This document shows, in pieces, positions 1-8,841 of a stretch of DNA of 64,000 nt (position 1 is its first letter; every line of letters starts with the position of its first letter). The notes beneath the pieces were generated by a model. The model was given only the letters and a program-made list of their open reading frames with translations. It did not search any database and was not told the origin of the DNA. Made by a program: the position numbers and the translations under genes. This stretch comes from Kitasatospora indigofera. Its GTDB lineage: Bacteria > Actinomycetota > Actinomycetes > Streptomycetales > Streptomycetaceae. The stretch is taken from contig NZ_BNBO01000004.1 of the NCBI RefSeq assembly GCF_014655955.1, forward strand, positions 62,001 through 126,000, in the 5' to 3' direction.

Positions 1-187
1 GCAGCGCGCTCCACGGTGCCCGCACCAGCAGCCCGACCAGCGGCAGCACCAGGAAGGCGAGGCCGAGCAGGGCGGGCAGCAGCAGGGTGACGGGCAGGCG
101 CGCGGCGGCGCGCCGCCGGCGCGGGCGGCCCGGGGAGGGGCCGTCCGCGCCGGCGGGAACCGACCGCGCGCCGGTGCGGGTGCTCAC
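1..187 (-). CDS. modB: Molybdate ABC transporter permease ModB (N-terminal part only)
   Basis: Only the first ~62 codons lie in the window and the gene runs off the left edge. It starts with GTG at 187, overlapping the modA stop as GTGA, so the two are translationally coupled in one operon. A charged Arg/Gly/Pro-rich N-terminus is followed by the first hydrophobic segment (LPVTLLLPALLGLAFLVLP), as expected for a binding-protein-dependent inner-membrane permease. The ModB call rests mainly on the position directly after modA. The channel domain itself is not visible. Confidence 0.75.
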   Translation of the reverse strand, partial: MSTRTGARSVPAGADGPSPGRPRRRRAAARLPVTLLLPALLGLAFLVLPLVGLLVRAPWSAL

Positions 188-1011
188 GGGGCCTGGAAGC
201 CCGCCGCGGTCAGCACCTGCTTGGCCTCGGCCGACTGGATGTAGGCGACGAAGGCGGCGGCGCCGTCCTTGTTCGGCGCCTTGGCGAGGGCGGCGATCGG
301 GTAGTCGTTGACGGCCTTCTCGGCCTCGGGGAAGTCCACGCCGTCGATCTTCGCGGCGTCGGCCTTCACATCGGTCCTGTACACCAGCGAGGCGTCGACC
401 TCGCCCAGCTCGACCTTGGTGAGCGCGCCCTTGACGTCCTGCTCCAGGGTGACCGGGGTGAGGTCGACACCGGCCGCCTTGAGGGCGGTCACGGCGGCGG
501 CGCCGCAGGGCACCTCCTTCGCGCAGAGCGCGACCTTCACACCGGGGGTGGTGAGGTCCTTGAGCGTGGCCACGTGCTTGGGGTTGCCCTTGGGCACGGC
601 GATGGTCAGCGTGTTGCGGACGAAGTTCGCGGCGGTGCCGTTGACGCCGCCCGCGTCGCTGACGGTCTTCATGGTGCTGGTGCTGGCGGCGGCGAACACG
701 TCGGCGGGGGCGCCGGAGTTGATGCTCTGGGCCAGCGCGGAGCTGCCGCCGAAGTTGAACTTGACCTTGACGCCCGGGTAGTTCGTCTCGAACTTCTTGC
801 CCAGCTCGGTGAAGGTGCCGGTGAGGGAGGCGGCCGCGAAGACGTTGACCTCGCCGGAGAGCTTGGGGGCGGCGGCGGGGGCGGAGCCCGTCGCGGTGGT
901 GGCGGCGTCGGCGCCGGTCTTTCCGCCGTCGCTGCCGCAGGCGGTGGCCCCGAGGCTGAGAGCGAGGGCCGCCGCGGCAGCGACGACGAGTCTGCGGGTG
1001 CTGGTGGTCAT
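184..1011 (-). CDS. modA: Molybdate-binding lipoprotein ModA
   Basis: A 275-residue extracellular solute-binding protein that should capture molybdate (or tungstate) for the ModB channel. It has a lipoprotein signal with Cys25 in LGATACGS, then the ModA-like opening 'VNVFAAASLTGTFTELGKKF', a FNFGGSSALAQ segment, and the hinge APADVFAAAS. The ATG at 1011 was chosen over the upstream in-frame start at 1206. It has AGGAGGGG upstream and gives a clean signal peptide, whereas the longer version adds an Arg/Pro-rich leader. It is the first gene of a mod operon read leftwards. A phosphate- or sulfate-type binding protein is less likely given the AAASL and SGAPADVF motifs. Confidence 0.92.
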   Translation of the reverse strand: MTTSTRRLVVAAAAALALSLGATACGSDGGKTGADAATTATGSAPAAAPKLSGEVNVFAAASLTGTFTELGKKFETNYPGVKVKFNFGGSSALAQSINSGAPADVFAAASTSTMKTVSDAGGVNGTAANFVRNTLTIAVPKGNPKHVATLKDLTTPGVKVALCAKEVPCGAAAVTALKAAGVDLTPVTLEQDVKGALTKVELGEVDASLVYRTDVKADAAKIDGVDFPEAEKAVNDYPIAALAKAPNKDGAAAFVAYIQSAEAKQVLTAAGFQAP

Positions 1012-1417
1012 GAGGTGTTCCCCTCCTGGCGCGCCGGGAGGGGCGCGGGGTGCTGGTGGTGGGCGGGCCGGTCCGTCGCGGCGGTGAGACGGAAGGGGCG
1101 GCCCCCGGGACCTGCGGGCGGCGGGGGCGAGCCCTGCCGCAGGTGCGGTCCATACGGCGATCATACTGCCGCAGATGCAAGGGCCCCGTCCTCTGTTCCA
1201 TCGCACAGGCGGCCGACCAGGAGGGTTGCTGCCCGGCTGTGCGAAGGCTCAAACCCGCCCGTAACCCGCCGGCCGGGGAAAACCCGTCGCCCTCGCGGCG
1301 CGGACCGGGGAGAGTGGTCGCGTTCGATCAACAGGCCCGGTCGCCGGAGCCCGGCGCTCGGCGTGCCCGGCCGGCCGGTCCGGCGCCCCGACGCCCGACC
1401 CAGGGGGAGGTCCCACC
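1012..1417. other. Divergent intergenic region between modA and the RNA ligase gene
   Basis: About 400 bp with no credible gene. The least GC-rich stretch is near 1150-1185 and probably carries the modA promoter on the minus strand. The segment just before 1418 holds the RBS (GGGGAGG) of the ligase gene. I see no clear ModE-type palindrome. Confidence 0.5.
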
Positions 1418-2485
1418 ATGTCCACGCTGAAGGTGACCGCCGAGCGGCTCACCATCCTTGAGCACCCGAACGCCGACGCCCTGGAGCTGGCGCAGGTCGG
1501 CCTCTACCGCGCGGTCGTCGCCAAGGGCGCCTACCGCACCGGCGAGCTGGCCCTCTACATACCCGAGCAGGCCGTGCTGCCCGCCGGGTTGATCGAGGAG
1601 CTGGGGCTGACCGGCCGGCTGGCCGGCTCGCAGGCCAACCGGGTGCGGGCGGTGCGCCTGCGCGGGGAGCTGTCCCAGGGCATCGTCTGCCGGCCCGCCG
1701 CGCTGGCCGGGGCCGACCTGGCGGCCGCCGCCGAGCAGGGCGAGGACTTCGCCGAGGCCCTGGGCATCGTGAAGTGGGTGCCGCCGATCCCGACCTCGAT
1801 GAGCGGCGAGGTCGAGCACGCGCCCGACCTGCTGCCCTGGGTCGACATCGAGAACCTCAAGCGGTTCCCGGACGTCTTCGAGCCCGGCGAGCCGGTGGTG
1901 CTGACCGAGAAGCTGCACGGCAGCTGCTGCCTGGTCACCTACCACGCCGCCACGGGTGAGGTGCAGGTCTCCTCGAAGGGGATCGGCGCGCAGGGCCTGG
2001 CCCTCAAGGAGGACGGGCGGAACCTCTACTGGCGGGCGGTCCGGGCCCACGGCATCCCGGCCGTCGCGGCCCGGATCGCGGAGCGGCTCGGGGCCAAGCG
2101 GGTCGGCGTCTTCGGCGAGGTCTTCGGCGCGGGCGTGCAGGACCTGACCTACGGCGAGTCCGGCCGGACCGAGCTGCCCGGCTACGCGGCCTTCGACGTC
2201 TCGGCGCTGGTGGACGGGCAGCTGCGGTGGCTGGACGCCGCCGAGGTGCTGGCGGGGGAGTTGCCGTCGGTGCCCGAGCTGTGGCGCGGCCCGTTCGACG
2301 CGGCCACCGTCCTGGAGCTGGCCGAGGGCCGCGAGACGGTCTCCGGCCGGGAGCTGCACCTGCGCGAAGGGGTGGTGGTCCGCCCGGTCACCGAGCGCTG
2401 GAGCCCCCTGCTGGGCGGCCGGGCGATCGCGAAGGTGGTCAGCGGTGCCTACCTGACCCGCAAGGGCGGCACCGAGTACGAGTAG
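1418..2485 (+). CDS. RNA ligase, DRB0094/Rnl5 family
   Basis: A 355-residue ATP-dependent RNA ligase resembling the Deinococcus DRB0094 family, which seals 3'-OH/5'-phosphate RNA ends. An N-terminal OB-like region (about 1-120) precedes the nucleotidyltransferase domain. Motif I is TEKLHGS with the adenylated Lys165, motif IIIa is VFGEVFGAG (231-239), motif IV is EGVVVRP starting at Glu317, and motif V is AIAKVVS with Lys339. The N-terminal half begins 'LKVTAERLTILEHPNADALELAQV', typical of this family. The ATG is preceded by GGGGAGG. It is a single-gene unit without a kinase, phosphatase or RtcB neighbour, so the physiological RNA substrate cannot be inferred from context. Confidence 0.88.
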   Translation: MSTLKVTAERLTILEHPNADALELAQVGLYRAVVAKGAYRTGELALYIPEQAVLPAGLIEELGLTGRLAGSQANRVRAVRLRGELSQGIVCRPAALAGADLAAAAEQGEDFAEALGIVKWVPPIPTSMSGEVEHAPDLLPWVDIENLKRFPDVFEPGEPVVLTEKLHGSCCLVTYHAATGEVQVSSKGIGAQGLALKEDGRNLYWRAVRAHGIPAVAARIAERLGAKRVGVFGEVFGAGVQDLTYGESGRTELPGYAAFDVSALVDGQLRWLDAAEVLAGELPSVPELWRGPFDAATVLELAEGRETVSGRELHLREGVVVRPVTERWSPLLGGRAIAKVVSGAYLTRKGGTEYE

Positions 2486-2851
2486 TCCGCTGTCGGCCGG
2501 CCCGTTCCCATGACGGGTGCGGGCCGTTCGTGTGCGTGGGGCCGGTGTGCGGGGCCGGGTGCGCGGGGCGGAGCCGTGGCCCGCCCGGGGAGGCACGGGG
2601 AGGCCGGGCCCGCTCGCCGCGGGCCGGCCGGTGGCGGGAACGCCGGCCGGGATGCCCCCTGGGGGGTGGGGGCCGCGGCGGGGGATGCGAGGATCGTCTT
2701 CCGCCCCCGACGGCGGGACTCGACCGACCGGCCGCCCACCCACCCCGTGGCGGCCGGATGGGCACCGGACGAGACCCGCGCTGCGAACACCCCGGCAGCC
2801 TTCCCGGTTGGCGCTCCTCCCCTCTCCTTCCCTCAGGAGCGAAGCACCAGC
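2486..2851. other. Intergenic region upstream of binding lipoprotein gene
   Basis: About 365 bp of very GC-rich sequence. It should hold the promoter of the next gene and ends in the RBS AGGAGC (around 2836). No ORF with a plausible start and no palindromic operator were recognised. Confidence 0.4.
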
Positions 2852-3805
2852 ATGTCCCGTACCTTCATGTCCGCATGCCCTCCCGCACCTCCAAGATCCC
2901 TCCGGGCGCCCTCCCGGGCCCTGGCCGCGCTCGGCGCCGGCGGCCTGCTGCTCTCCGGCTGCGGCAGCGACCCCGCCCCGGCGGACGGCTCCGGCGCGGC
3001 CCTCCGCGGCAAGCTCCCCGCCTCGGTCAGGGCGGCCGGCGTCCTGAGGATCGGCTCGTACCTCAACTACGTGCCGGTCGACTTCAAGACCCCGGACGGC
3101 CGCCCGGCCGGCCTCGACCCGGACCTCGCCGACGCCCTGGCGGGCTACCTCGGCCTGCGGGCCGAGTTCGTCGACATGCCCTTCGAGAAGCTCACGCCGG
3201 CCGTCCAGTCGAAGCAGATCGACCTGGCCATGTCGGCGGTCATCGACACCCGTCAGCGGCAGACCGGTACCGACGACGACGGCCGCCGGATCGATCCCGG
3301 CGTCGACTTCGTCGACTACTTCACGAGCGGCACCTCGATCGTGGTGAAGACCGGCAACCCGGCCGGCATCAACATGCTGGACAGCCTCTGCGGCCACACC
3401 GTCGCGGTGCAGCGCGGCACCCTCCAGGAGGCGATGATGGGCCGGCAGACGGTCGCCTGCGCCAAGCTGGGCAAGCCGCTGCAGCTCCACTCGCTGACCA
3501 ACGACGACCAGGCGCTGGCCGAGGTCGGCAACGGCACGGCGGTGGCGGGCCTGAACGACTACCCGGTGGCCGTGTACAACACCACGGCGCCCGACCGCGG
3601 CGGCAGGTTCCAGCTGACCAACGGGCACTTCGTGCAGTCCGGCCCGTACGGCATCACGCTGCGCAAGGACAACACCCAGCTGCGGGACGTGCTGGCCAGG
3701 ACGCTGGACCAGCTGATCCGGAACGGGACCTACGACAAGGTCCTGACCAAGTGGAACATCCGGCCGGGCGCGGTCTCCAGCGCCATCGTCAACGGCGGGC
3801 ACTGA
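2852..3805 (+). CDS. ABC-type amino-acid/glutamate-like substrate-binding lipoprotein
   Basis: A 317-residue family-3 solute-binding protein. The signal peptide ends in a lipobox (LLLSGC, Cys37). The mature part begins 'AAGVLRIGSYLNYVPVDFKTPDG', followed by GLDPDLADALAGYLG and the FEKLTPAVQSKQIDLAMSA segment that typifies glutamine/glutamate-type binding proteins. The ATG at 2852 has AGGAGC upstream; another ATG at 2867 is possible. No permease or ATPase gene is adjacent, so it is an orphan binding protein that must borrow an importer or act as a sensor accessory. The exact ligand cannot be read from the sequence. Confidence 0.82.
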   Translation: MSRTFMSACPPAPPRSLRAPSRALAALGAGGLLLSGCGSDPAPADGSGAALRGKLPASVRAAGVLRIGSYLNYVPVDFKTPDGRPAGLDPDLADALAGYLGLRAEFVDMPFEKLTPAVQSKQIDLAMSAVIDTRQRQTGTDDDGRRIDPGVDFVDYFTSGTSIVVKTGNPAGINMLDSLCGHTVAVQRGTLQEAMMGRQTVACAKLGKPLQLHSLTNDDQALAEVGNGTAVAGLNDYPVAVYNTTAPDRGGRFQLTNGHFVQSGPYGITLRKDNTQLRDVLARTLDQLIRNGTYDKVLTKWNIRPGAVSSAIVNGGH

Positions 3806-3811
3806 CCCCGG

Positions 3812-3848
3812 GGGCCGCCGGGGCGGGGCGACCCCGGCCCGGCGGCCC
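3812..3848. terminator. GC-rich hairpin after the binding-protein gene
   Basis: A perfect 11-bp stem (3812-3822 with 3838-3848) and a 15-nt loop, placed 7 bp after the stop codon. There is no U-run, as is common for streptomycete terminators. Confidence 0.55.
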
Positions 3849-4044
3849 TTCGCCGTCCCGGTGGGACCGGCGCGGGCGGAGCGCCCCGGGGCGCGGCGCG
3901 GTACGGCCCGCCGCTCGCACAGGAGGAGTCCATTCGAGCACACGGCCCGCGCGGGTCGGGCCGCTTTTCACATCTTCGCCAGAGCAATTCCGGCCGCTCG
4001 GTAGCGTCCCTCGGACCCGAGACCGAAAGCGCACGTGTGGACGG

Positions 4045-4065
4045 CATATGTCGAACTGACATGTG
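4045..4065. promoter_or_regulatory. Inverted repeat upstream of the MHYT gene
   Basis: CATATGTC-GAACT-GACATGTG has 8-bp arms with one mismatch and a 5-bp spacer, in a locally AT-richer stretch about 100 bp before the MHYT start. It could be an operator. The binding protein is unknown. Confidence 0.35.
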
Positions 4066-4166
4066 ACGCAACGTCGCAGAGGCGATCCGCCGCAGCCCGC
4101 ACGGTCGAGGGGAAGCCCGGGAGCGTCGTGCTCGCCCCCGGGCCCGACCGGCCTACCGGAGGTCCC

Positions 4167-4970
4167 ATGGGCACCATGCACCACTTCAGCTTCGGCTGGC
4201 TGACCCCCACGCTCTCCTACCTGATGGCCTGCGTCGGCGCCGCGCTCGGCCTGCGCTGCACCCTGCGGGCCCTCTCCGCCACCGGCGCCTCCCGCCGCAA
4301 CTGGCTGCTCACCGCGGCCGCCGCGATCGGCTCCGGCATCTGGACCATGCACTTCGTCGCGATGTTCGGCTTCACCGTGGACGGCAGCGAACTGCGCTAC
4401 AACGTGGCGCTGACCTTCCTCAGCCTGGTCGTCGCCGTACTGGTCACCGGCCTCGGGGTGTTCGTGGTCGGCCACGGCCGGCACCGCGGCCGCTCGATCC
4501 TGCTCGGCGGCCTCGTCACCGGCCTCGGGGTCGCCGCGATGCACCACCTCGGGATGGCCGCCGTCCGGATCCACGGCGGCATCGACTACGACCCCGGCAC
4601 GGTCGGCCTCTCGGTGCTGATCGCGGTCGGCGCCGCCACCGTCGCCCTCTGGGCCGCCGTCACCATCCGCAACGTGGTCGCGGCCGGCGGCGCCTCGCTG
4701 GTGATGGGCATCGCGGTGACCTGCATGCACTACACCGGCATGGCCGCCGTGCACGTCCACATGGAGCCCGCCCGGACGGCCCTCGGCGGGGCCGCCCCGA
4801 TGGAGTTCGTCTTCCCGCTCGCCGTCGGGCTCGGCTCCTTCCTCTTCCTCACCTCCGCCTTCGTCGCGCTCTCCCCGACCGTCCAGGAACGCGCCGCCTA
4901 CGCCGAGGCCACCGAGCTGACGATCGAGGAGTTCCACCCGGGGGAGCCGGCCGGCACCGCGGCCGGCTGA
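4167..4970 (+). CDS. MHYT-domain integral membrane sensor protein
   Basis: A 267-residue protein that is almost entirely membrane-embedded, with about seven hydrophobic segments. The diagnostic MHYT repeats occur three times: MHFV (61-64), MHHL (125-128) and MHYT (187-190), each followed by a hydrophobic GMAAV-like stretch. Such domains are proposed to bind copper and sense O2, CO or NO. Unlike many family members there is no GGDEF, EAL or kinase output domain; only a short acidic cytoplasmic tail follows. The ATG at 4167 has GGAGG close upstream. It lies directly before the conservon in the same direction, with 130 bp between, so a functional link to CvnA signalling is possible but not shown. 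Confidence 0.85.
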   Translation: MGTMHHFSFGWLTPTLSYLMACVGAALGLRCTLRALSATGASRRNWLLTAAAAIGSGIWTMHFVAMFGFTVDGSELRYNVALTFLSLVVAVLVTGLGVFVVGHGRHRGRSILLGGLVTGLGVAAMHHLGMAAVRIHGGIDYDPGTVGLSVLIAVGAATVALWAAVTIRNVVAAGGASLVMGIAVTCMHYTGMAAVHVHMEPARTALGGAAPMEFVFPLAVGLGSFLFLTSAFVALSPTVQERAAYAEATELTIEEFHPGEPAGTAAG

Positions 4971-5099
4971 CCCCGGCACCGCACCGTCCCCCGCCGTTCC
5001 GTCCCCCGCCGCACCGCCCCCGGCGTTCCGTTCGTCCACCGTTCCCTGCGTCCGCCCCCTGCCCCCGGTACCGCCCGCCCCCAGGAAAGGTCCCGCCCC

Positions 5100-7967
5100 A
5101 TGCGAGTACGCCGCGGATCGTCCCGCAGCGCCTCGGCGCCCGCGCCGGGCGTCGCGCGCGGCCCGGCCCGGCCGCCCGCCGCCGGCACCCGGCGCGGCGC
5201 CCACGCCGGCCCGCCCGCCGAGGAGTACCTCCCCGCGGACCGCCGGCCCCCGGGCCTGCCGCGCACCGGCCTCGCCCGGCTGCGCCCCCGGACGGTCCGT
5301 GCCCGGATCCTCGCCCTGCTGATGGTCCCGGTGGTGTCGGTGCTGGCGCTCTGGTCCTTCGCCGGCGTCACCACCGCGCAGAGCGTCTGGGACCGGACCA
5401 GGCTGCTGGAGGTCAGGACCGGCCTGCTCACCCCGGTCTCGGCGGCCGTCGCGGGCCTCCAGGCCGAGCGGGCGGCGGCCGGCCGGCTGCTGGCGGCCCC
5501 CAACGCCACCCGGGAGAGCGCCCTGCGGGAGGCCGCCGCCGGCACCGACGCCGCGGCCGCCCGCCTCACCTTCGGCCCCGCGTACAACCGGGCCGACGCC
5601 CTGGGCCTGGGCGCCGAGGCCGCCACCCGGCTGGACGCGCTCGGCGCCTCCCTCGCGGGCCTGACCGACCTGCGGACCAGGGTGCTCGCCCGCACCGTGG
5701 GCTGGCCCGAGGCGTACGCCGCCTACGGCGCCGCCGTCGACCAGGCCTTCGAGGTGGCCGGCGCGGTGTCCCGGCTGCAGCAGGACGGTCCGGACGCCTC
5801 CGACGCCCGGGTGCTGCTCGACCTGGCCCGGTCACGTGAACTGCTGGCCCGCGAGGACGCCCTGCTGCGGGCCGGCCAGAGCTCCGGCACGCTGACGGAG
5901 GACCAGCTGCGCGAGTTCTCCGGCGCGGTCTTCGCCCGGCGCCAGTTCGAGCGCGGCCCGGCCGCCGACCTGCGCCCGGACGCCCGGTCCGCCCTGCTGG
6001 CCGTCCTCGCCGGGCCCGAGTCCAAGGACCTCACCGGCTACGAGGAGAAGGTCCGCGCGGCGTCCGACGGCAGGGCCGCCCTCGCCGCCGTCGACCCGGA
6101 CCGCTGGTCGGTGGCCGCCGACGGTGTGGCCCGCGCCCTGCGGACGGTCGACGCCGACGCCGGCCGCGCGGCCGGCGAGCGCCTCGCCCCGTACGCCCTC
6201 GGCCTCTTCGGCCCTTCCGGTCTCGCGGCGCTGCTCGGGCTGGTCGCGGTGGTCGCCTCGCTGCTGATCTCGGTGCAGATCGGCCGCGGCTTGGTCACCG
6301 AGCTGGTCGGGCTGCGCAACTCCGCCCTGGAGCTGGCCGGACGCGGGCTGCCCGCCACCATGCGGCGGCTGCGGGCCGGCGAGGAGATCGACATCGCGGC
6401 CGAGGCGCCGCTGCCGCCGCACGGCAGCGACGAGATCGGGCAGGTGCACGGGGCGCTGGGCAGCGTTCGGCGGGCCGCCGTCACCGCCGCCGTCGAGCGG
6501 GCCGAGGTGCTCTCCGGCGTCTCCGGCGTCTTCGTGAACCTGGCCCGCCGCAGCCAGGTGCTGGTGCACCGCCAGCTCACCCTGCTGGACGCGATGGAGC
6601 GCCGCACCGAGGACCCGGCCGAGCTGGAGGACCTCTTCCGTCTGGACCACCTCACCACCCGGATGCGCCGGCACGCCGAGGGCCTGATCATCCTCTCCGG
6701 CGCCGTCCCCGGCCGGGCCTGGCGCCGGCCCGTACCGCTGCTGGACGTCGTCCGGGCGGCCGTCGCCGAGGTGGAGGAGTACGCCCGGGTCGAGGTGCAC
6801 CTGCTGCCGTTCGCGGCGCTCGCCGGCCCGGCCGTCGCGGACCTCACCCACCTGGTGGCCGAACTCGTCGAGAACGCCACCGGCTTCTCCCCGCCGCACA
6901 CCAAGGTGCACATCCGGGGCGAGCGGGTCGGCAACGGGTACGCCCTGGAGATCGAGGACCGTGGCCTGGGGATGGGCGCCGAGGCGCTGGCGGACGCCAA
7001 CCGGCGGATCGCCGCCGCCGAGCAGGCCGACCTCTTCGACAGCGACCGGCTGGGGCTCTTCGTGGTCAGCCGGCTGGCCCGGCGGCAGAACGTCCGGGTC
7101 TCGCTCCGCCCGTCCGCCTACGGGGGCACCACCGCCGTGGTCCTGCTGCCGACCGCCCTGCTGGAGGAGCGGGCCGGGGACGGCCTCCCCGCCCGGGCCG
7201 GCCGGCCCGTCCACCGCCCGGCGGCAGGCGCGCACCACGCCAGGGACCGCGCCCCGAGGCGCGAGGCCGCCGCGCACGCCCCAGATCCGGCGGGCGGGCG
7301 GGCCCCCGGCGGGGCGCGGCCGGCCCGGCCCGGGCCGTTGCGGCCCTTCGGCGCCCGGGGCGACGACCCGGGCGTGCTGCGCCCGAGCCCGTTCCGGGCC
7401 GACGGCGCCCGCACGGAGGTCCCGCCGCCGCCCGCCCCGCCCGTAGTACCCGTCGCCCCGCCGCAGCCCGCCGGTCCCGCACGTGCGGTACCCGGTGCCG
7501 TGCCGCGCGCCGTGCCGCGCGCCGTGCCGCGCGCCGTGCCGCGCGCCGTGCCGCGCGTCGTGCCGCCCGGCCCGCCGCCGTCCGCCGGGGCGTCCGACGG
7601 CTCTTCCACCCGTCCTTCCACCCGTCCTTCCGCCCGTCCTTCCGCCCGCCCGTCCGCGGGGGAGGCCGTCCGGCCCTTCGTCCCGGTCCCGCCGGCCCCC
7701 GTCCCCGCTCCGGAGGAGCCGGACGAGCTGCCCCGCCGGGTCCGGCAGGCCAGCCTCGCCCCGCAACTGCGCGAGGCCCCCGCCCGGCCGGGCCCGGCCG
7801 TCGCGGGCCGGTCCCGCGCCGGCCGGGCCGCCGCGGGGAGCACCGGCCGCGACCCGGAGGAGGCGCGGGCCGCGATGTCCGCCTTCCAGCAGGGCTGGGC
7901 CCGGGGCCGCGGCCCGCAGCGCCCGGCCGGCCCCGACCGTCCGTCACCCCGAGGAGAGATCCGATGA
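5100..7967 (+). CDS. cvnA: Conservon sensor histidine kinase-like protein CvnA (nitrate/nitrite-sensor type)
   Basis: A 955-residue membrane protein heading a cvnA-B-C-D conservon. TM1 is at ~68-90, followed by an extracytoplasmic helical region of the NIT (nitrate/nitrite-sensing) type, TM2 at ~367-397, a HAMP-like linker and a GHKL ATPase domain (N-box ELVENATGF near 587, G-box DRGLGMG near 622). The C-terminal ~250 residues are Pro/Arg/Ala-rich and carry two runs of tandem repeats (P-R-A-V and S-T/A-R-P). In characterised conservons the kinase-like protein forms a complex with CvnB, C and D at the membrane, analogous to a GPCR/G-protein system. The stop overlaps the cvnB start (ATGA). RBS GGAAAGG precedes the ATG. 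Confidence 0.9.
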   Translation: MRVRRGSSRSASAPAPGVARGPARPPAAGTRRGAHAGPPAEEYLPADRRPPGLPRTGLARLRPRTVRARILALLMVPVVSVLALWSFAGVTTAQSVWDRTRLLEVRTGLLTPVSAAVAGLQAERAAAGRLLAAPNATRESALREAAAGTDAAAARLTFGPAYNRADALGLGAEAATRLDALGASLAGLTDLRTRVLARTVGWPEAYAAYGAAVDQAFEVAGAVSRLQQDGPDASDARVLLDLARSRELLAREDALLRAGQSSGTLTEDQLREFSGAVFARRQFERGPAADLRPDARSALLAVLAGPESKDLTGYEEKVRAASDGRAALAAVDPDRWSVAADGVARALRTVDADAGRAAGERLAPYALGLFGPSGLAALLGLVAVVASLLISVQIGRGLVTELVGLRNSALELAGRGLPATMRRLRAGEEIDIAAEAPLPPHGSDEIGQVHGALGSVRRAAVTAAVERAEVLSGVSGVFVNLARRSQVLVHRQLTLLDAMERRTEDPAELEDLFRLDHLTTRMRRHAEGLIILSGAVPGRAWRRPVPLLDVVRAAVAEVEEYARVEVHLLPFAALAGPAVADLTHLVAELVENATGFSPPHTKVHIRGERVGNGYALEIEDRGLGMGAEALADANRRIAAAEQADLFDSDRLGLFVVSRLARRQNVRVSLRPSAYGGTTAVVLLPTALLEERAGDGLPARAGRPVHRPAAGAHHARDRAPRREAAAHAPDPAGGRAPGGARPARPGPLRPFGARGDDPGVLRPSPFRADGARTEVPPPPAPPVVPVAPPQPAGPARAVPGAVPRAVPRAVPRAVPRAVPRVVPPGPPPSAGASDGSSTRPSTRPSARPSARPSAGEAVRPFVPVPPAPVPAPEEPDELPRRVRQASLAPQLREAPARPGPAVAGRSRAGRAAAGSTGRDPEEARAAMSAFQQGWARGRGPQRPAGPDRPSPRGEIR
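7500..7559 (+). repeat. Five 12-bp tandem repeats in cvnA
   Basis: The unit GTGCCGCGCGCC is repeated five times (last copy one mismatch), encoding (Val/Ala-Pro-Arg-Ala-Val) repeats in the disordered tail of CvnA. Confidence 0.9.
7604..7651 (+). repeat. Four 12-bp tandem repeats in cvnA
   Basis: The unit TTCCRCCCGTCC occurs four times (last copy imperfect), encoding Ser-Thr-Arg-Pro / Ser-Ala-Arg-Pro repeats. Both cvnA repeat arrays preserve the reading frame. Confidence 0.9.
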
Positions 7968-8374
7968 TCGGCACCACCCACCAGGCCGGCGGCCTCAACT
8001 GGCTGCTCGACGAGCTGGTCTCGCGGGTCCCGCAGGTCAGGTACGCCGTGATGCTGTCCAGCGACGGCCTGGCGATGGGCACCTCGGCCGGGCTCGGCCG
8101 GGAGGACGGCGAGCACCTCGCCGCCGTGGCCTCCGGCCTGCACAGCCTGGCCAAGGGCGCCGGCCGCCATTTCGGGGCCGGCGAGGTCCGGCAGACCATG
8201 GTCGAGCTGGAGGACGGCTTCCTGTTCGTCGCGGTCGCGGGCGAGAGCAGCTGCCTGGCCGTCTTCTCCACCGCCGAGGCCGACCTCGGCCTGGTCGCGT
8301 ACGAGATGGCCCGGCTGGTCCGCCGGGTCGGCGAGCACCTGTACGCGTCGCCGCGCGGCGCGGGCCGGGAGTGA
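7964..8374 (+). CDS. cvnB: Roadblock/LC7-domain protein CvnB
   Basis: A 136-residue roadblock/LC7 protein. The family opening 'LNWLLDELVSRVPQVRYAVMLSSDGLAMG' fold is clear, followed by the 'LAAVASGLHSLAKGAGRHFG' helix and the 'LFVAVAGESSCLAVFSTAEADLG' strand region. In conservons CvnB acts like a GTPase-activating or adaptor subunit for CvnD. The ATG overlaps the cvnA stop and has GAGGAGAG upstream. Its TGA overlaps the GTG of cvnC. Confidence 0.93.
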   Translation: MIGTTHQAGGLNWLLDELVSRVPQVRYAVMLSSDGLAMGTSAGLGREDGEHLAAVASGLHSLAKGAGRHFGAGEVRQTMVELEDGFLFVAVAGESSCLAVFSTAEADLGLVAYEMARLVRRVGEHLYASPRGAGRE

Positions 8375-8841
8375 GCCCGGTGCCGTACCCGCACCGCCGC
8401 CGGGAACCGGACCCCGGGGGCCCGCCGGCGGGTGCCGGCCCCGGGGAGCCGCCCGGGGCGCAGCACCTCCGCTGGTACGACGAGGCCGCCGGGCCGATGG
8501 TCCGCCCGTACGCGATGACCAAGGGCCGGACCAGTCCGGGCGGCCATGAGTTCGACCTGATCGCGCTGGTCGTCAGCGAGGCCGGGGCCGACGGCGGTCC
8601 GGACGGCCAGGGGCTCCCGGCCGGCCCCGAGCAGGGCCTGATCCTGGACCTCTGCCGGGGCGACGCCCTCCCGGTGGCCGAGATCGCCGCCGACCTCGAC
8701 CTGCCGCTCGGTGTCGTCCGGGTGCTGCTCGGCGACCTGCTGGCCGCCGGGCTCATCCGGGTCAGCCTGCCCGTCCCGCCCGCCCTGCTCCCCGACGAGC
8801 ACATCCTCCAGGAGGTCGTCCATGGACTCCGTGCGCTGTGA
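8371..8841 (+). CDS. cvnC: DUF742 protein CvnC
   Basis: A 156-residue DUF742 protein. The hallmark VRPYAMTKGRTSP lies near residues 45-57, followed by a winged-helix-like segment (VAEIAADLDLPLGVVRVLLGDLLAAGLI). GTG at 8371 was chosen because it forms a GTGA overlap with the cvnB stop; longer in-frame extensions run back through cvnA and cvnB. The 3' end overlaps the cvnD start by 20 bp, so all four genes are coupled. Confidence 0.92.
   Translation: MSPVPYPHRRREPDPGGPPAGAGPGEPPGAQHLRWYDEAAGPMVRPYAMTKGRTSPGGHEFDLIALVVSEAGADGGPDGQGLPAGPEQGLILDLCRGDALPVAEIAADLDLPLGVVRVLLGDLLAAGLIRVSLPVPPALLPDEHILQEVVHGLRAL

Noticed and set aside
1328..3943. 871-codon antisense frame
   Set aside because: Composition is typical of reverse-strand GC shadows, with no domain, and it crosses two clear genes.
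2227..4059. Long open frame of 610 codons across the ligase end and binding-protein gene
   Set aside because: It is an Arg/Gly/Pro-rich shadow of high-GC sequence. The recognised proteins lie in the other frames with proper starts and motifs.
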